From assembly GCA_900473805.1 (NCBI GenBank), contig UCMS01000012.1:163636-227635 (forward strand): a DNA stretch of 64,000 bases, in the 5' to 3' direction. This document shows positions 47,555 to 56,745 of the stretch, piece by piece (the first letter of the stretch is position 1; every line of letters starts with the position of its first letter). The position numbers and the translations under genes were made by a program. The notes under the pieces were generated by a model that made no database searches, was not told the DNA's origin, and saw only the letters and a list, made by a program, of their open reading frames with translations. The stretch is from Hyphomicrobiales bacterium (GTDB lineage Bacteria; Pseudomonadota; Alphaproteobacteria; Rhizobiales; Rhizobiaceae).

Positions 47555-47758
47555 TTACAAATCGACGTCGAGAATGGCCATCGAGAAATTGTAGGAGAGT
47601 TCGCCGTCTTCCTCGTCTTTGAAAACCACACCCAAAAACTCCTCACCGACATAGACTTCGGCAGAGTCATCCTTACGAGGACGGGCCTTGACGACGATCG
47701 TCGGGTTCAAGGTCCGCTTGAAATAGGCGTCGAGTTTCTTGATTTCGTCAGGCTTCAC
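47555..47758 (-). CDS. DUF3126 family protein
   Basis: 67-residue protein of the alphaproteobacterial DUF3126 family: KPDEIKKLDAYFKRTLNP, VKARPRKDDSAEVYVGEEF and GELSYNFSMAILDVDL are the conserved stretches. GTG start at 47758 with GGAG about seven bases upstream; the much longer open frame to 47896 is not family-like. Function unknown; located downstream of cysE. Confidence 0.85.
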   Translation of the reverse strand: MKPDEIKKLDAYFKRTLNPTIVVKARPRKDDSAEVYVGEEFLGVVFKDEEDGELSYNFSMAILDVDL

Positions 47759-47888
47759 ACTGCGTCTCCATCGGGTGTTTTTGAATTGCGCCGCTTGTGC
47801 CACGGCTTTTCCGCCGATGTAAAGACGCAAAGGGAGGTTTGCCCGGCACGAGCGAGCAGGCGGCGAAGCGACTGCCCAACGGGCCGGA

Positions 47889-48713
47889 TCAGTCAACCGA
47901 AATGATCATCTGGTCCATCGAACGCGCCGGCTCTGCGCATCCGGCTTCCCCGACGACCCGCGCGGGAACGCCTGCGACCGTCGTGCAACGCGGCACGGCC
48001 TTCAAGACGACGGAACCGGCGGCGATGCGCGAGCAGCTACCGACCTCGATGTTGCCCAGCACCTTCGCCCCTGCCCCGATCAGAACGCCGTCACCGATCT
48101 TCGGATGCCGGTCTGCCCCTTCCTTGCCGGTGCCGCCGAGCGTCACGCCATGAAGGATGGAGACATTGTCGCCAATGCGCGCCGTTTCCCCGACAACCAG
48201 TCCCGTGGCGTGATCGAGGAAAATTCCCTTGCCGATGCGCGCCGCCGGATTGATATCGGTCTGGAAAATGTTGGAGGACCGGCTCTGCAGGTACAGGGCG
48301 AAATCGCGCCGTCCATGGTTCCACAGCCAATGGGCAAGACGATGGGTCTGGATCGCGTGAAAGCCCTTGAAATATAGAACGGGCTCCAGGAACCGGGTGC
48401 AGGCCGGATCGCGGTCGTAGACGGCCTGGATGTCGACACGCAGAATTGCCGCCCATTCCGGCCAGTCGACCATCATGGACTCGAAGGCTTGCCGCAGCAC
48501 GATGGCCGGGAGATCGGAATGGTCGAGACGTTCGCAGATACGATAGATAACGCAGTCTTCGAGAGATCGGTGGCTCAAGACCGTCGCGTGGAAGAAAGCC
48601 GCCAGCATGGGATCGCGATCTGCCGCCACGCGCGCTTCATGGCGAAGGCTGTCCCAGATCGGATCCATCGAGGTGACGGTTTCATTCTTGAGAACGTCGG
48701 TTTGTGCGACCAT
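47889..48713 (-). CDS. cysE: Serine O-acetyltransferase
   Basis: 274 residues; makes O-acetylserine for cysteine synthesis. N-terminal helical domain, then hexapeptide beta-helix with the active-site GIFLDHATGLVVGETA (Asp/His) and GVTLGGTGKEGADRHPKIG. C-terminal tail likely binds O-acetylserine sulfhydrylase. ATG 48713 follows GAGGAG. Divergent from the enoyl-CoA hydratase family gene. Confidence 0.95.
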   Translation of the reverse strand: MVAQTDVLKNETVTSMDPIWDSLRHEARVAADRDPMLAAFFHATVLSHRSLEDCVIYRICERLDHSDLPAIVLRQAFESMMVDWPEWAAILRVDIQAVYDRDPACTRFLEPVLYFKGFHAIQTHRLAHWLWNHGRRDFALYLQSRSSNIFQTDINPAARIGKGIFLDHATGLVVGETARIGDNVSILHGVTLGGTGKEGADRHPKIGDGVLIGAGAKVLGNIEVGSCSRIAAGSVVLKAVPRCTTVAGVPARVVGEAGCAEPARSMDQMIISVD

Positions 48714-48785
48714 TGCCGGTCTCCTCATACTTACTGGTATGGCATTATATAGCCGAACCCTTACCGAACTCAAATGGGATGCCGC

Positions 48786-49589
48786 ATGAAACGTTCAAAG
48801 GCTTTCGCAAATGACCAGATCGAGGCAACGGTCGGCGATGGAGTCGGCCTGTTGCAGATCGTCAACCCGGCCCGAAAGAATGCAGTGACGGCCGCCATGT
48901 GGCGGGCGATCCCCGAAGCTATTCACTGGCTGCACGCCGAAAGCGCGGCACGCGTCATCCTGCTGAGGGGCGGAGGCGGACGCGACTTTAGCGCGGGAGC
49001 AGATATTTCGGAATTTACAGAATTACGCAAAGATGCGGCGACTGCGCGCATCTACGAGGCTTCAAACAGCCGCGCCTTCGCCGCAATCCGCGAGGCCCCC
49101 GTCCCCGTTATCGCCGCCATTCGCGGCATCTGTTACGGCGGCGGTTTCGGGCTTGCGGCCGCTGCCGATCTGAGGGTGGCGTCCGACGACGCGATGTTTG
49201 CCGTCCCTGCGGCGCGTCTCGGCCTCGCCTATCCGGCGGACGCAGTGCAGGATTTCGTGCGCGGCCTCGGAAGCCAAATGGCCCGGCGTGCGCTGTTTAC
49301 CGGCGCACCTTTGACCGCGTCGGAGCTCTACACCTGCGGCTTTCTTAGTGAGATCACGGCCACAGAAGCGCTTGATGGACAGGCCCTCATGCTTGCGGAA
49401 GCCATCGCACAGAATGCACCCTTGTCGCTGCGCGCATCGAAACTTGCGATCAGGGCCGAAGAGCTCGCTGACCAGGATCTTCTGCGAGAGGCGGAGATCC
49501 TGGGCGCACAGACCTTCGACAGTGCCGACTATCAGGAGGGGCGCACCGCATTCGCCGAGCGTCGTCGGCCGGTCTTCAAAGGTATGTGA
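48786..49589 (+). CDS. Enoyl-CoA hydratase/isomerase family protein
   Basis: 267 residues, crotonase fold. Oxyanion-hole parts GRDFSAGADISEF and IRGICYGGGFGLAAAADLRVAS are clear; of the two hydratase glutamates neither is obvious (the region reads PAARLGLAYPADAVQDF), so it may catalyse another crotonase reaction. ATG 48786 preferred to 48774. Substrate unknown. Confidence 0.88.
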   Translation: MKRSKAFANDQIEATVGDGVGLLQIVNPARKNAVTAAMWRAIPEAIHWLHAESAARVILLRGGGGRDFSAGADISEFTELRKDAATARIYEASNSRAFAAIREAPVPVIAAIRGICYGGGFGLAAAADLRVASDDAMFAVPAARLGLAYPADAVQDFVRGLGSQMARRALFTGAPLTASELYTCGFLSEITATEALDGQALMLAEAIAQNAPLSLRASKLAIRAEELADQDLLREAEILGAQTFDSADYQEGRTAFAERRRPVFKGM

Positions 49590-49599
49590 TGCGTCTTCA

Positions 49600-49627
49600 G
49601 GTTGATTTAGATTTATTTACATCAACC
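49600..49627. repeat. Inverted repeat before the M15 peptidase gene
   Basis: GGTTGAT / ATCAACC arms, perfect over 7 bp, with an AT-rich 14-base centre. It could be an operator for the peptidase gene or the end signal of the crotonase gene. Confidence 0.35.
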
Positions 49628-49669
49628 AATCCTACGATAGCATTCCTCTTTCATCCAGGGGAGGACGCC

Positions 49670-50458
49670 ATGTCATGGATCAGTGACACGCAACTTTTGA
49701 CAGACCGGCAGAATCTGAACGGCGACATTCTGCCGCTAACCAACAATCTGATGCTCCACGTCCTCGGCAATCCGCGGGGGAACTACGATCAATCCTGCCA
49801 GTCGGTCAGCAATCCCGCGATCCGCAAACTCATCGTGACGGAGAGCGTCGGACCTTTTAAAGTGACAGGTCTGAAGCCCGCTGTGGATCAATTGCGCACC
49901 GCGCTCGCCGACGTGAAGAACGAGATTCCAGAAGTCTATGCTGTGTTGAACACGGCCGGCATGTTGTGTGTCCGTTACGTGCGCGGCAGCAAGTCTTCGA
50001 TCAGCAATCATTCCTGGGGCTGCGCCATCGATTTTACTCTCGAAGGAAAGCTGGACGCCCGCGGCGACAATCGTGCCCAAAAGGGCCTGATTGCCATGCA
50101 CCCGATCATGAACCGGAACGGCTTCTTCTGGGGCGCATCGTTCAAGACGGAAGATTCGATGCATTTCGAAATCAGTCGTCAGCTGCTGCTCGCCTGGCAA
50201 CGGGACGGCGTGTTTGGCGAGCCCAAGGACCTGCCGCAAGAGGCTCACAGGTTCTCCATCGGCGACCGCGGGCCAGAAGTCGAATGGATCCAGCAGCGCC
50301 TGAACATCCTGAACGGCTTCGACGTTGACGAAGATGGCATTTTCGGCCCCGCTACACGCGCGGCGGTCATCGAGTTTCAGCGGCTGCATGGCCTGGTGGC
50401 AGACGGCGTGGTGGGGCCCAAAACGATGGATGCCCTGAAGAACGCGCCGGTCCAGTGA
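49670..50458 (+). CDS. M15 family D-Ala-D-Ala-type carboxypeptidase with C-terminal peptidoglycan-binding domain
   Basis: 262 residues. Zinc-peptidase motif H114..D121 in SNHSWGCAIDF and third ligand H165 in SMHFEI match the M15 VanY/endolysin group; residues about 194-258 form a PG_binding_1 domain (GDRGPEVEWIQQRLN...GVVGPKTMDAL). Start ATG 49670 follows GGGGAGG. No signal peptide or membrane helix is seen at this or nearby starts, as in phage endolysins or proteins released by another route. No holin or phage gene is adjacent. Confidence 0.86.
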   Translation: MSWISDTQLLTDRQNLNGDILPLTNNLMLHVLGNPRGNYDQSCQSVSNPAIRKLIVTESVGPFKVTGLKPAVDQLRTALADVKNEIPEVYAVLNTAGMLCVRYVRGSKSSISNHSWGCAIDFTLEGKLDARGDNRAQKGLIAMHPIMNRNGFFWGASFKTEDSMHFEISRQLLLAWQRDGVFGEPKDLPQEAHRFSIGDRGPEVEWIQQRLNILNGFDVDEDGIFGPATRAAVIEFQRLHGLVADGVVGPKTMDALKNAPVQ

Positions 50459-50464
50459 TGCGGA

Positions 50465-51247
50465 TCACGTGGCCTGGGCGGCGTAGAATTCCAGCACGGC
50501 CTTCTTGAACACGCGGTCGCCGACGGCCAGCATGTGATCGCGATTGGGAATGTCGAGCGCGACAGCGCGCGGCATGAGATCTGCCAGCTCAGCCGGAGAG
50601 CCGGCAATGTCGTCCTTGGTGCCGACGCCGATCAGTGTCGGCACGTCGACCTTTGCGATATCCTCCCGGCGCACGAGATCCCGCGATGTCCGGATGCAGG
50701 CGGCAAGCGCCAGGCGATCGGATTTTGTCTGGTCGGCAAAGGCGCGAAACATGCGGCCGCGTTCATGGGTCACCACATCCAGGGAGGGCGCGAGGAGCGC
50801 GTCTGCGATCGGATCCCAGTCGCCAACGCCGTCACACATGCCGATACCCAGACCACCGAACACCAGGGATCGGACACGGTCGGGATGTTCGACTGCCAGG
50901 AACGCAGAGATGCGCGCGCCCATCGAGTAGCCCATCACGTGGGCGTCCGGCAGGCCGAGGTGGCTCAACAGGGAAGCCGCATCGCTGGCCATTGCACTCG
51001 GATGATAGGCCTCCGGATCATGCGGCTTGTCACTCGCGCCATGGCCACGATTGTCGATGGCGATGACACGGTAGCCGGCATCTCCAAGCGTGCGCAGCCA
51101 ACCCGGATAGACCCAGTTGACGCTGGCCGACGAGGCGAATCCGTGGATCAGCAGCACCGGTTCGCCGACCGGATCGCCGTCATCGAAATAGGCGAGTTCT
51201 AGACCATCGTTGCGAAAACGGGAGAAATTGGGCGCGTCGAGATTCAT
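50465..51247 (-). CDS. Alpha/beta fold hydrolase
   Basis: 260 residues. LLIHGFASSASVNWVYPGWL (oxyanion HG), nucleophile elbow GYSMGARIS, acid in GVGTKDD and catalytic His in NRDHMLAVGDR. Family covers esterases, haloperoxidases and C-C hydrolases; no further specificity. ATG 51247 chosen from the residue pattern; convergent with the M15 gene, 6 bp away. Confidence 0.88.
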   Translation of the reverse strand: MNLDAPNFSRFRNDGLELAYFDDGDPVGEPVLLIHGFASSASVNWVYPGWLRTLGDAGYRVIAIDNRGHGASDKPHDPEAYHPSAMASDAASLLSHLGLPDAHVMGYSMGARISAFLAVEHPDRVRSLVFGGLGIGMCDGVGDWDPIADALLAPSLDVVTHERGRMFRAFADQTKSDRLALAACIRTSRDLVRREDIAKVDVPTLIGVGTKDDIAGSPAELADLMPRAVALDIPNRDHMLAVGDRVFKKAVLEFYAAQAT

Positions 51248-51413
51248 GCGGACATCCTGCGGGGCTTGGGCCGGCAACCTTAGTCATTGTGTCGCTGACA
51301 TCAATTGCCGCAGGGGCATTTTCTGTGGGTGCGGCGGCGCATTCGCTCTACACATTTGCACTCGAGGGCGTTATGGTCCGGCGCAAAATCACGAGCATTT
51401 CGCGGAGTTTCCC

Positions 51414-51659
51414 ATGGCCGGTCACAGCATTCCCCATTTTCAGAACGACGGCGGTCACTTGGTGATCGAAATCGGCGTGAAGGAATTCATGTGCACCGGC
51501 GCGTCGACGCCTTTCGACCATCCCCACATCTTCATCGACATGGGGCACGACAACGAGAAGGTCTGCTCCTACTGCTCGACGCTCTACCGCTACAATCCCT
51601 CGCTGAAGGCTGAGCAGACGAACCCGCCGGGCTGCGTCTTCCACGTGAAGGCGGCTTAA
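51414..51659 (+). CDS. Zinc-finger protein related to complex I subunit NDUFS6
   Basis: 81 residues. Cys/His pattern CTGAS...HPHIFIDMGHDN...CSYCSTLYRY is that of the NDUFS6/zf-CHCC family, an accessory zinc-binding subunit of respiratory complex I. ATG 51414. Encoded away from the nuo genes. Followed 25 bp later by the FAD monooxygenase. Confidence 0.88.
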   Translation: MAGHSIPHFQNDGGHLVIEIGVKEFMCTGASTPFDHPHIFIDMGHDNEKVCSYCSTLYRYNPSLKAEQTNPPGCVFHVKAA

Positions 51660-51684
51660 GCGGCGTCGCGATCGGCATTATTCC

Positions 51685-52848
51685 ATGTCCATCAAGCACG
51701 CCACCATCGTCGGAGCCGGGGTGGCGGGCCTGACGACTGCGCTTTCGCTCGCCGCCAAGGGCATATCCAGCGACGTCATCGAGCAGGCACCACAACTGGG
51801 CGAGGTCGGCGCCGGCCTGCAGCTTTCGCCGAACGCGACACGGGTCCTTGCCGCACTGGGCGTACTTGCCGACGTGGAGCGTCACTGGCTGGAGCCGCGT
51901 AGCATCCGTCTCGCATCCGGCCTCGATCTGCGCAGTCTCGCCGATCTGCCCGCCGGTGAATTTGCCCGCCGACGCTGGGGATCACCCTATGGCGTGCTGC
52001 ACCGTTCGACGCTCCAGCAGGCGCTGTTGCGCGCTGTTCTCAGCGCACCGCTGTGCAAGCTTCATCTCGGACGCCGAATCGACGGTGTCGGTGCCGATGC
52101 ACTCGGGCATGTGACCGGCCGCCGGCCCGACCTGGTTGTGGGCGCGGACGGCGCCTGGTCGGTTGCGCGCGACGCCATCTCCGGCGCGCCGGCGGTCAGT
52201 TTTTCCGGCAACATCGCCTGGCGGTTCACAGTCTCTGCGGCCGAGGCACCCTCTTTCCTCTCTCGCGGCGGGGTGACCGCGCATCTCGGACCGCGCGCCC
52301 ATCTCGTCAGTTATCCCCTGAAAGAGATCAACGGCTTCAACCTTGTCGCAATCGCGGCCGGCGCCAGGAGCGACGAGAGCTGGGCCCTGCAAGCGGATGC
52401 TGCGCGACGCTCCATGCTGCTGGACCAGTTTTCCGGATGGCATCGGGACATCAGGAGGGTGTTGTCGGACGCCGACAGTCCAACCTTCTGGCCGCTCTAC
52501 CAAGCCTCCGATGGACAGTGGCAAAACGGAAGAGATACCGTCCTGGTCGGGGACGCCGCCCATGCCATGATGCCGTTTTCGGCCCAGGGGGCGGCGATGG
52601 CCATCGAAGATGCCTTCAGCCTGGCGCATCACGTGTCCCGAACCACCCTGCCCCAGGCGCTCGCGCATTTTGAAGCCGAACGCAAAGCCCGTGCGGCTCG
52701 GGTCAAGGCGCGGGGCGAGTTCAACCGCTTCGCCTATCACGCCCGTGGACCTGTCCGATTTGCGCGCGATATCGTTCTGGCGCTTCGTTCGCCCGAGAGC
52801 ATTGCCGCCGATCTCGACTGGCTTTACGGCCACAAGATCGGCGACTGA
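51685..52848 (+). CDS. FAD-dependent aromatic-type monooxygenase
   Basis: 387 residues of the PHBH/salicylate hydroxylase fold: N-terminal dinucleotide motif GAGVAGLTTALSLAAKG, middle DG motif GADGAWSVAR, and C-terminal GDAAHAMMPFSAQGAAMAIEDA. Hydroxylates an aromatic or ubiquinone-like substrate with NAD(P)H; the substrate is not evident. Convergent with metC. Confidence 0.9.
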   Translation: MSIKHATIVGAGVAGLTTALSLAAKGISSDVIEQAPQLGEVGAGLQLSPNATRVLAALGVLADVERHWLEPRSIRLASGLDLRSLADLPAGEFARRRWGSPYGVLHRSTLQQALLRAVLSAPLCKLHLGRRIDGVGADALGHVTGRRPDLVVGADGAWSVARDAISGAPAVSFSGNIAWRFTVSAAEAPSFLSRGGVTAHLGPRAHLVSYPLKEINGFNLVAIAAGARSDESWALQADAARRSMLLDQFSGWHRDIRRVLSDADSPTFWPLYQASDGQWQNGRDTVLVGDAAHAMMPFSAQGAAMAIEDAFSLAHHVSRTTLPQALAHFEAERKARAARVKARGEFNRFAYHARGPVRFARDIVLALRSPESIAADLDWLYGHKIGD

Positions 52849-52857
52849 GGCCTGCCA

Positions 52858-54048
52858 TCAGAGGCTTGCTACGGCTGCAAATCCTCGCTCGAGATCGGCC
52901 ATGATGTCCTCGACGTTTTCGAGACCGATCTGGAGACGGATGACGGCGCCGTCCTCCGGCCCCTTGCGGATCTTGCGGTCATCCAGGTTCACCCGGACGG
53001 CCAGACTTTCATAGCCGCCCCAGGACCAACCAAGGCCGAAGAGCTGCAGGGCGTCGAGGAAGGCATAGGCCTTCGGCTTGACCTTGTCGGCCGAACCGGC
53101 GGCGAGGACAAAGGAAAAGATGCCGGAGGCGCCTTTGAAGTCCCGCTTCCAGATGTCGTGACCCGGAAAGCTCGGCAAAGCCGGATGCAGCACGCGGGCG
53201 ACCTCGGACCGGCTCTCCAACCATTCGGCCACACGCAGCGCCGAACGGAAGTGATGCTCCAGCCGCAGGTTCATCGTGCGAAGGCCCCGCAGGATCTGAT
53301 AGGAATCGTCCGGCGCTCCGCAAATGCCCATGGCACCGTGCGCCTCCAGCAGCTTCGGCCAGTGTTTCGCATTGGCAGACACCGTGCCCATCAGAATGTC
53401 CGAATGCCCGGAAGGGTATTTCGTCGCCGCGTGTATCGAGACGTCGACACCGAAGTCCAGCGGTCTGAAATAGAGCGGTGTTGCCCAGGTATTGTCCATC
53501 GTCACCACGCAATCATGGCGGTGGACGGCTTCGGCGATAGCGCGGATATCCTGCATTTCGAAGGTATTGGAGCCCGGCGCCTCGGTATGGACCAGACGCG
53601 TGTTGGGTCGCATCAGCCGCTCGATGTCCGCGCCGATCTCGGGATCGTAGTATTCGATCTCGACCCCCAGGCGCGCAAGCATGGTGTCGCAGAAATGCCG
53701 GCAGGGTGAGTAAACGGAATCGACGATCAGCGCATGATCGCCGGCGGACAGATAGGCCAGAAAGGGAACGCTGATGGCGGCCAGGCCCGAGGGAACGAGA
53801 ACCGTGCCGGCCGAACCTTCCAAGTCGTCTATGGCCGCGCATAAGGCATCAGTCGTCGGTGTTCCGCGGGTGCCGTAGGTGTAGCGTTGACTGCGTGTCT
53901 CCATCGCCCGCGCGTTGGGGAAGAGAACGGTCGAGGCGTGCACGACCGGCGGATTGACGAAGCCGTGGTAGTCGCTGGGCTCGTAGCCGGTGTGGCACAG
54001 TTTGGTGTTGGTGCCGGCCGACGCCAGCCATTCTTTGTTTTTGCTCAT
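52858..54048 (-). CDS. metC: Cystathionine beta-lyase
   Basis: 396 residues, PLP-dependent Cys/Met metabolism family. PLP lysine in HAATKYPSGHSD and PLP-binding YTYGTRGTPTTDAL; TMDNTWATPLYFRPLDFGVD is the usual block before it. Converts cystathionine to homocysteine in methionine synthesis. ATG 54048 has AGGAAA about nine bases upstream; the open frame to 54189 is a Pro/Ser-rich shadow. Divergent from aapJ with 359 bp between. Confidence 0.92.
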   Translation of the reverse strand: MSKNKEWLASAGTNTKLCHTGYEPSDYHGFVNPPVVHASTVLFPNARAMETRSQRYTYGTRGTPTTDALCAAIDDLEGSAGTVLVPSGLAAISVPFLAYLSAGDHALIVDSVYSPCRHFCDTMLARLGVEIEYYDPEIGADIERLMRPNTRLVHTEAPGSNTFEMQDIRAIAEAVHRHDCVVTMDNTWATPLYFRPLDFGVDVSIHAATKYPSGHSDILMGTVSANAKHWPKLLEAHGAMGICGAPDDSYQILRGLRTMNLRLEHHFRSALRVAEWLESRSEVARVLHPALPSFPGHDIWKRDFKGASGIFSFVLAAGSADKVKPKAYAFLDALQLFGLGWSWGGYESLAVRVNLDDRKIRKGPEDGAVIRLQIGLENVEDIMADLERGFAAVASL

Positions 54049-54407
54049 CGCGAGACATTTCCTGCTGCTAGACACCCGTTCTTGACGCTCCCACAGGGAC
54101 GGGTCAAGTCGCATGAAATGGCTGCCCTCCGGCGGCAGCCATGCGCTGGGCGCAACGGAGATCTCGGCAAGAGGCGTCAATTTCGGCACTCAAACGCCTG
54201 AATTCAGCAATTGCGCCCAAAATTTTGGCGTTTTTCGCAAAATCATCCCCTTTGCGGCATAATTCGCCTTAAAGACTTGACCCTGCAACCGTTTCCGACT
54301 GTGATAGCGATGCTTGCTCCGGGAGGCCCGCAAGCCGATGTGCGCCGCCTGCTCCATGCTGGCCGGAAGCCTTCGATGGCAAAAACAAGAGAATAAGGTT
54401 GGGAAAA
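54049..54407. other. 359-bp divergent region between metC and aapJ
   Basis: Holds a likely aapJ promoter (54276-54304), the ribosome site of aapJ (near 54397), and an almost perfect palindrome centred on AAAATTTT (CCAAAATTTTGG, 54217-54228; outer CGCC/GGCG with one bulged base). The first 130 bp next to metC are GC-rich with no clear signal. No small gene was seen. Confidence 0.5.
54276..54304 (+). promoter_or_regulatory. Candidate aapJ promoter
   Basis: CTTGAC, 17-base spacer, CTGTGA; -35 box is a perfect match to the rhizobial consensus, -10 is weaker. About 104 bases before the aapJ ATG. Confidence 0.5.
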
Positions 54408-55436
54408 ATGAAGAAAACACTTCTGTCTGCAGCGATTGGCGTCGCTGCCGTCGGTTTTGGCGCCGCTGCCGCGCAGGCCGGCACGCTCGATGACGTCAAG
54501 GCCAAGGGCTTCGTCCAGTGCGGCGTCAACGGCTCGAACCTCGCCGGCTTCGGCGCGCAGGATTCGTCGGGCAACTGGAGCGGCCTCGATGTCGACCTTT
54601 GCCGTGCTGTTGCTGCTGCCGTATTCGGCGACGCGACCAAGGTGAAGTTCACGCCGCTGTCCGCCAAGGACCGCTTCCCGGCTCTGCAGTCCGGCGAAAT
54701 CGATGTTCTGGCCCGTAACACGACCTGGAGCGCAAGCCGCGACTCGCAGCTCGGCTTCGACTTCCGCGCCGTCAACTATTACGACGGTCAGGGCTTCATG
54801 GTCACCAAGGCCCTGAACGTCAAGTCGGCTCTCGAACTGTCGGGCGCTGCTGTCTGCGTCCAGTCCGGCACCACGACCGAACTGAACCTCGCCGACTACT
54901 TCAAGGCCAACGGCATGGAATACAAGCCGGTCGTCTTCGAAAAGCAGGAAGAAGTCGACGCCGCCTACCAGTCCGGCCGTTGCGACGTCTACACCACCGA
55001 CCAGTCTGGCCTGTATTCGATCCGCCTGTCGCTCGCAAACCCGGCTGATCACGTGATCCTGCCCGAGATCATCTCGAAGGAGCCGCTCGGACCGGCCGTT
55101 CGCCAGAACGACTCGAAGTGGTTCGACGTCGTCAGCTTCGCCCACTACGCCATGATCACCGGCGAAGACTTTGGCATCACCCAGGCCAACCTGGAAGAGA
55201 TGGTCAAGTCGGAGAACCCGGACATCAAGCGTTTCCTCGGCGAGGAAAAGGACCAGACCATCGGCAAGGACCTCGGTCTCGATGAAAAGTGGGCCTACAA
55301 CATCATCAAGCAGGTCGGCAACTACGGCGAATCTTTCGAGCGTAACGTCGGCCAGGGCAGCCCGCTGAAGATCGAACGTGGCCTCAACGCCCTGTGGTCC
55401 AAGGGCGGTCTGCAGTACGCCCCGCCGATCCGCTAA
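54408..55436 (+). CDS. aapJ: General L-amino acid ABC transporter substrate-binding protein
   Basis: 342-residue periplasmic receptor of the broad-range Aap system (polar amino acids). Signal peptide LLSAAIGVAAVGFGAAAAQA; then the SBP_bac_3 fold GFVQCGVNGSNLAGFGAQDSSG and RNTTWSASRDSQLGFDF. Codon use is strongly biased to C-ending codons, indicating high expression. ATG 54408 follows GGTTGGGA. A stem-loop after it probably separates its mRNA level from that of the permeases. Confidence 0.96.
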   Translation: MKKTLLSAAIGVAAVGFGAAAAQAGTLDDVKAKGFVQCGVNGSNLAGFGAQDSSGNWSGLDVDLCRAVAAAVFGDATKVKFTPLSAKDRFPALQSGEIDVLARNTTWSASRDSQLGFDFRAVNYYDGQGFMVTKALNVKSALELSGAAVCVQSGTTTELNLADYFKANGMEYKPVVFEKQEEVDAAYQSGRCDVYTTDQSGLYSIRLSLANPADHVILPEIISKEPLGPAVRQNDSKWFDVVSFAHYAMITGEDFGITQANLEEMVKSENPDIKRFLGEEKDQTIGKDLGLDEKWAYNIIKQVGNYGESFERNVGQGSPLKIERGLNALWSKGGLQYAPPIR

Positions 55437-55449
55437 CTCCTCGACCATG

Positions 55450-55476
55450 CAGGAAGGCGCTTTTTGCGCCTTCCTG
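55450..55476 (+). other. Intercistronic stem-loop after aapJ
   Basis: Perfect 11-bp arms CAGGAAGGCGC / GCGCCTTCCTG around TTTTT. No U-tract follows, so it is more likely a partial terminator or 3' stabiliser that raises aapJ over aapQMP. Confidence 0.7.
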
Positions 55477-55550
55477 TTCGACCACAGAAGACTTCATAAA
55501 AAACGCCGGCCCAATAACAAAAACAGGGCTTTGGTACAGGGGACAGGTAT

Positions 55551-56744
55551 ATGGCAGTTGACGCTGCAGATCGGGGCGGAGCTGCGCGCTCCGAGACCTC
55601 GTTGCTTTACAATCCCGCCGTACGTCAGTTCGTCTATCAGGCGCTGACCGTCGTTTTCGTCGTATGGCTGTTCTGGTACGCGGGCACCAATGCCGCAGCG
55701 AACCTCGCCCGGGCGAACATGACCGCCGGCTTTGACTTTCTCGGCAGCCGCGCCGGCTTCGACATCGCCCAGACACCTATCGAATATACGAGCGATTCAA
55801 CCTATCTGCGCGCTCTGATGCTCGGCCTGGTCAACACGTTGATCGTTGCATTTACCGGGATCATCACCGCCACCATCATCGGCCTACTCGTCGGTATCGG
55901 ACGGTTGTCGAACAACTGGCTGATTGCCCGGATCTCGACCGTTTATGTCGAAGTGTTCCGCAATATCCCGCCGCTGCTGGTCATCTTTTTCTGGTACAAG
56001 GGCGTGCTGTCGCTGTTGCCGGACGTGAAGCAGTCGCTGTCGCTTCCCCTCTCCGTCTTCGTCAGCAATCGCGGGATCTACATGCCGGCTCCGATCTTCG
56101 GAGAAGGCATGCTCGTCGTGGTCGCAGCCTTTGTCGTCGGCATCATCGGTGCGGTCTTCTACAGCCGCTGGGCTACCCAACGGCAGCTCGCCACCGGTGT
56201 CCGCCCCCCGGTCTTGCTGATCAATATCGGATTGATTATCGGCCTGCCCATCCTCGCCTTCCTGGCGATCGGCGCCCCGGTCACCTTCGACATTCCCGAA
56301 CTCGGCAAGTTCAACATGCGTGGCGGTACCGTCATCGGGCCGGAATTCCTGTCGCTCTACATGGCGCTGTCGTTCTACACCGCCGCATTCATTGCCGAAA
56401 TCGTGCGGGCGGGGATCATGGGTGTGTCCAAGGGGCAATCCGAGGCCGCCGGTGCGCTGGGCTTCAGGTCGGGTCTGACGACCCGCCTGGTCATCCTGCC
56501 GCAGGCGCTCCGGATCATCATCCCGCCGCTCACGTCGCAATATCTGAACCTGACCAAGAATTCGTCCCTGGCGGTCGCGATAGGCTATGCGGATCTTGTC
56601 GCGGTCGGCGGCACGATCCTCAATCAGTCGGGTCACTCGATCGAGATCATCGCCATCTGGATGCTGATCTACGTGTCGATCAGTCTGGCGACATCCCTCT
56701 TCATGAATTGGTTCAATGCCAAGATGGCTCTGGTGGAGCGCTGA
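55551..56744 (+). CDS. aapQ: General L-amino acid ABC transporter permease AapQ
   Basis: 397-residue permease of the HisMQ type with an extended N-terminal region and loop compared with simple members. N-terminal helix near residue 30, then the binding-protein-dependent transport core with the EAA loop visible as [22 protein letters not shown]. Pairs with AapM in the membrane. Stop is one base from the aapM ATG. Confidence 0.95.
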   Translation: MAVDAADRGGAARSETSLLYNPAVRQFVYQALTVVFVVWLFWYAGTNAAANLARANMTAGFDFLGSRAGFDIAQTPIEYTSDSTYLRALMLGLVNTLIVAFTGIITATIIGLLVGIGRLSNNWLIARISTVYVEVFRNIPPLLVIFFWYKGVLSLLPDVKQSLSLPLSVFVSNRGIYMPAPIFGEGMLVVVAAFVVGIIGAVFYSRWATQRQLATGVRPPVLLINIGLIIGLPILAFLAIGAPVTFDIPELGKFNMRGGTVIGPEFLSLYMALSFYTAAFIAEIVRAGIMGVSKGQSEAAGALGFRSGLTTRLVILPQALRIIIPPLTSQYLNLTKNSSLAVAIGYADLVAVGGTILNQSGHSIEIIAIWMLIYVSISLATSLFMNWFNAKMALVER

Positions 56745-56745
56745 G

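Noticed and set aside
52858..54189. Longer metC start at 54189
   Set aside because: The extra 47 residues are Pro/Ser-rich shadow sequence, and ATG 54048 has a ribosome site and the usual N-terminus.
54180..54270. Possible sigma-54 promoter (GG-N10-GC) before aapJ
   Set aside because: The nearest GG/GC pairs are spaced by 8 or 9 bases, not 10, and lack the TTGCA box.
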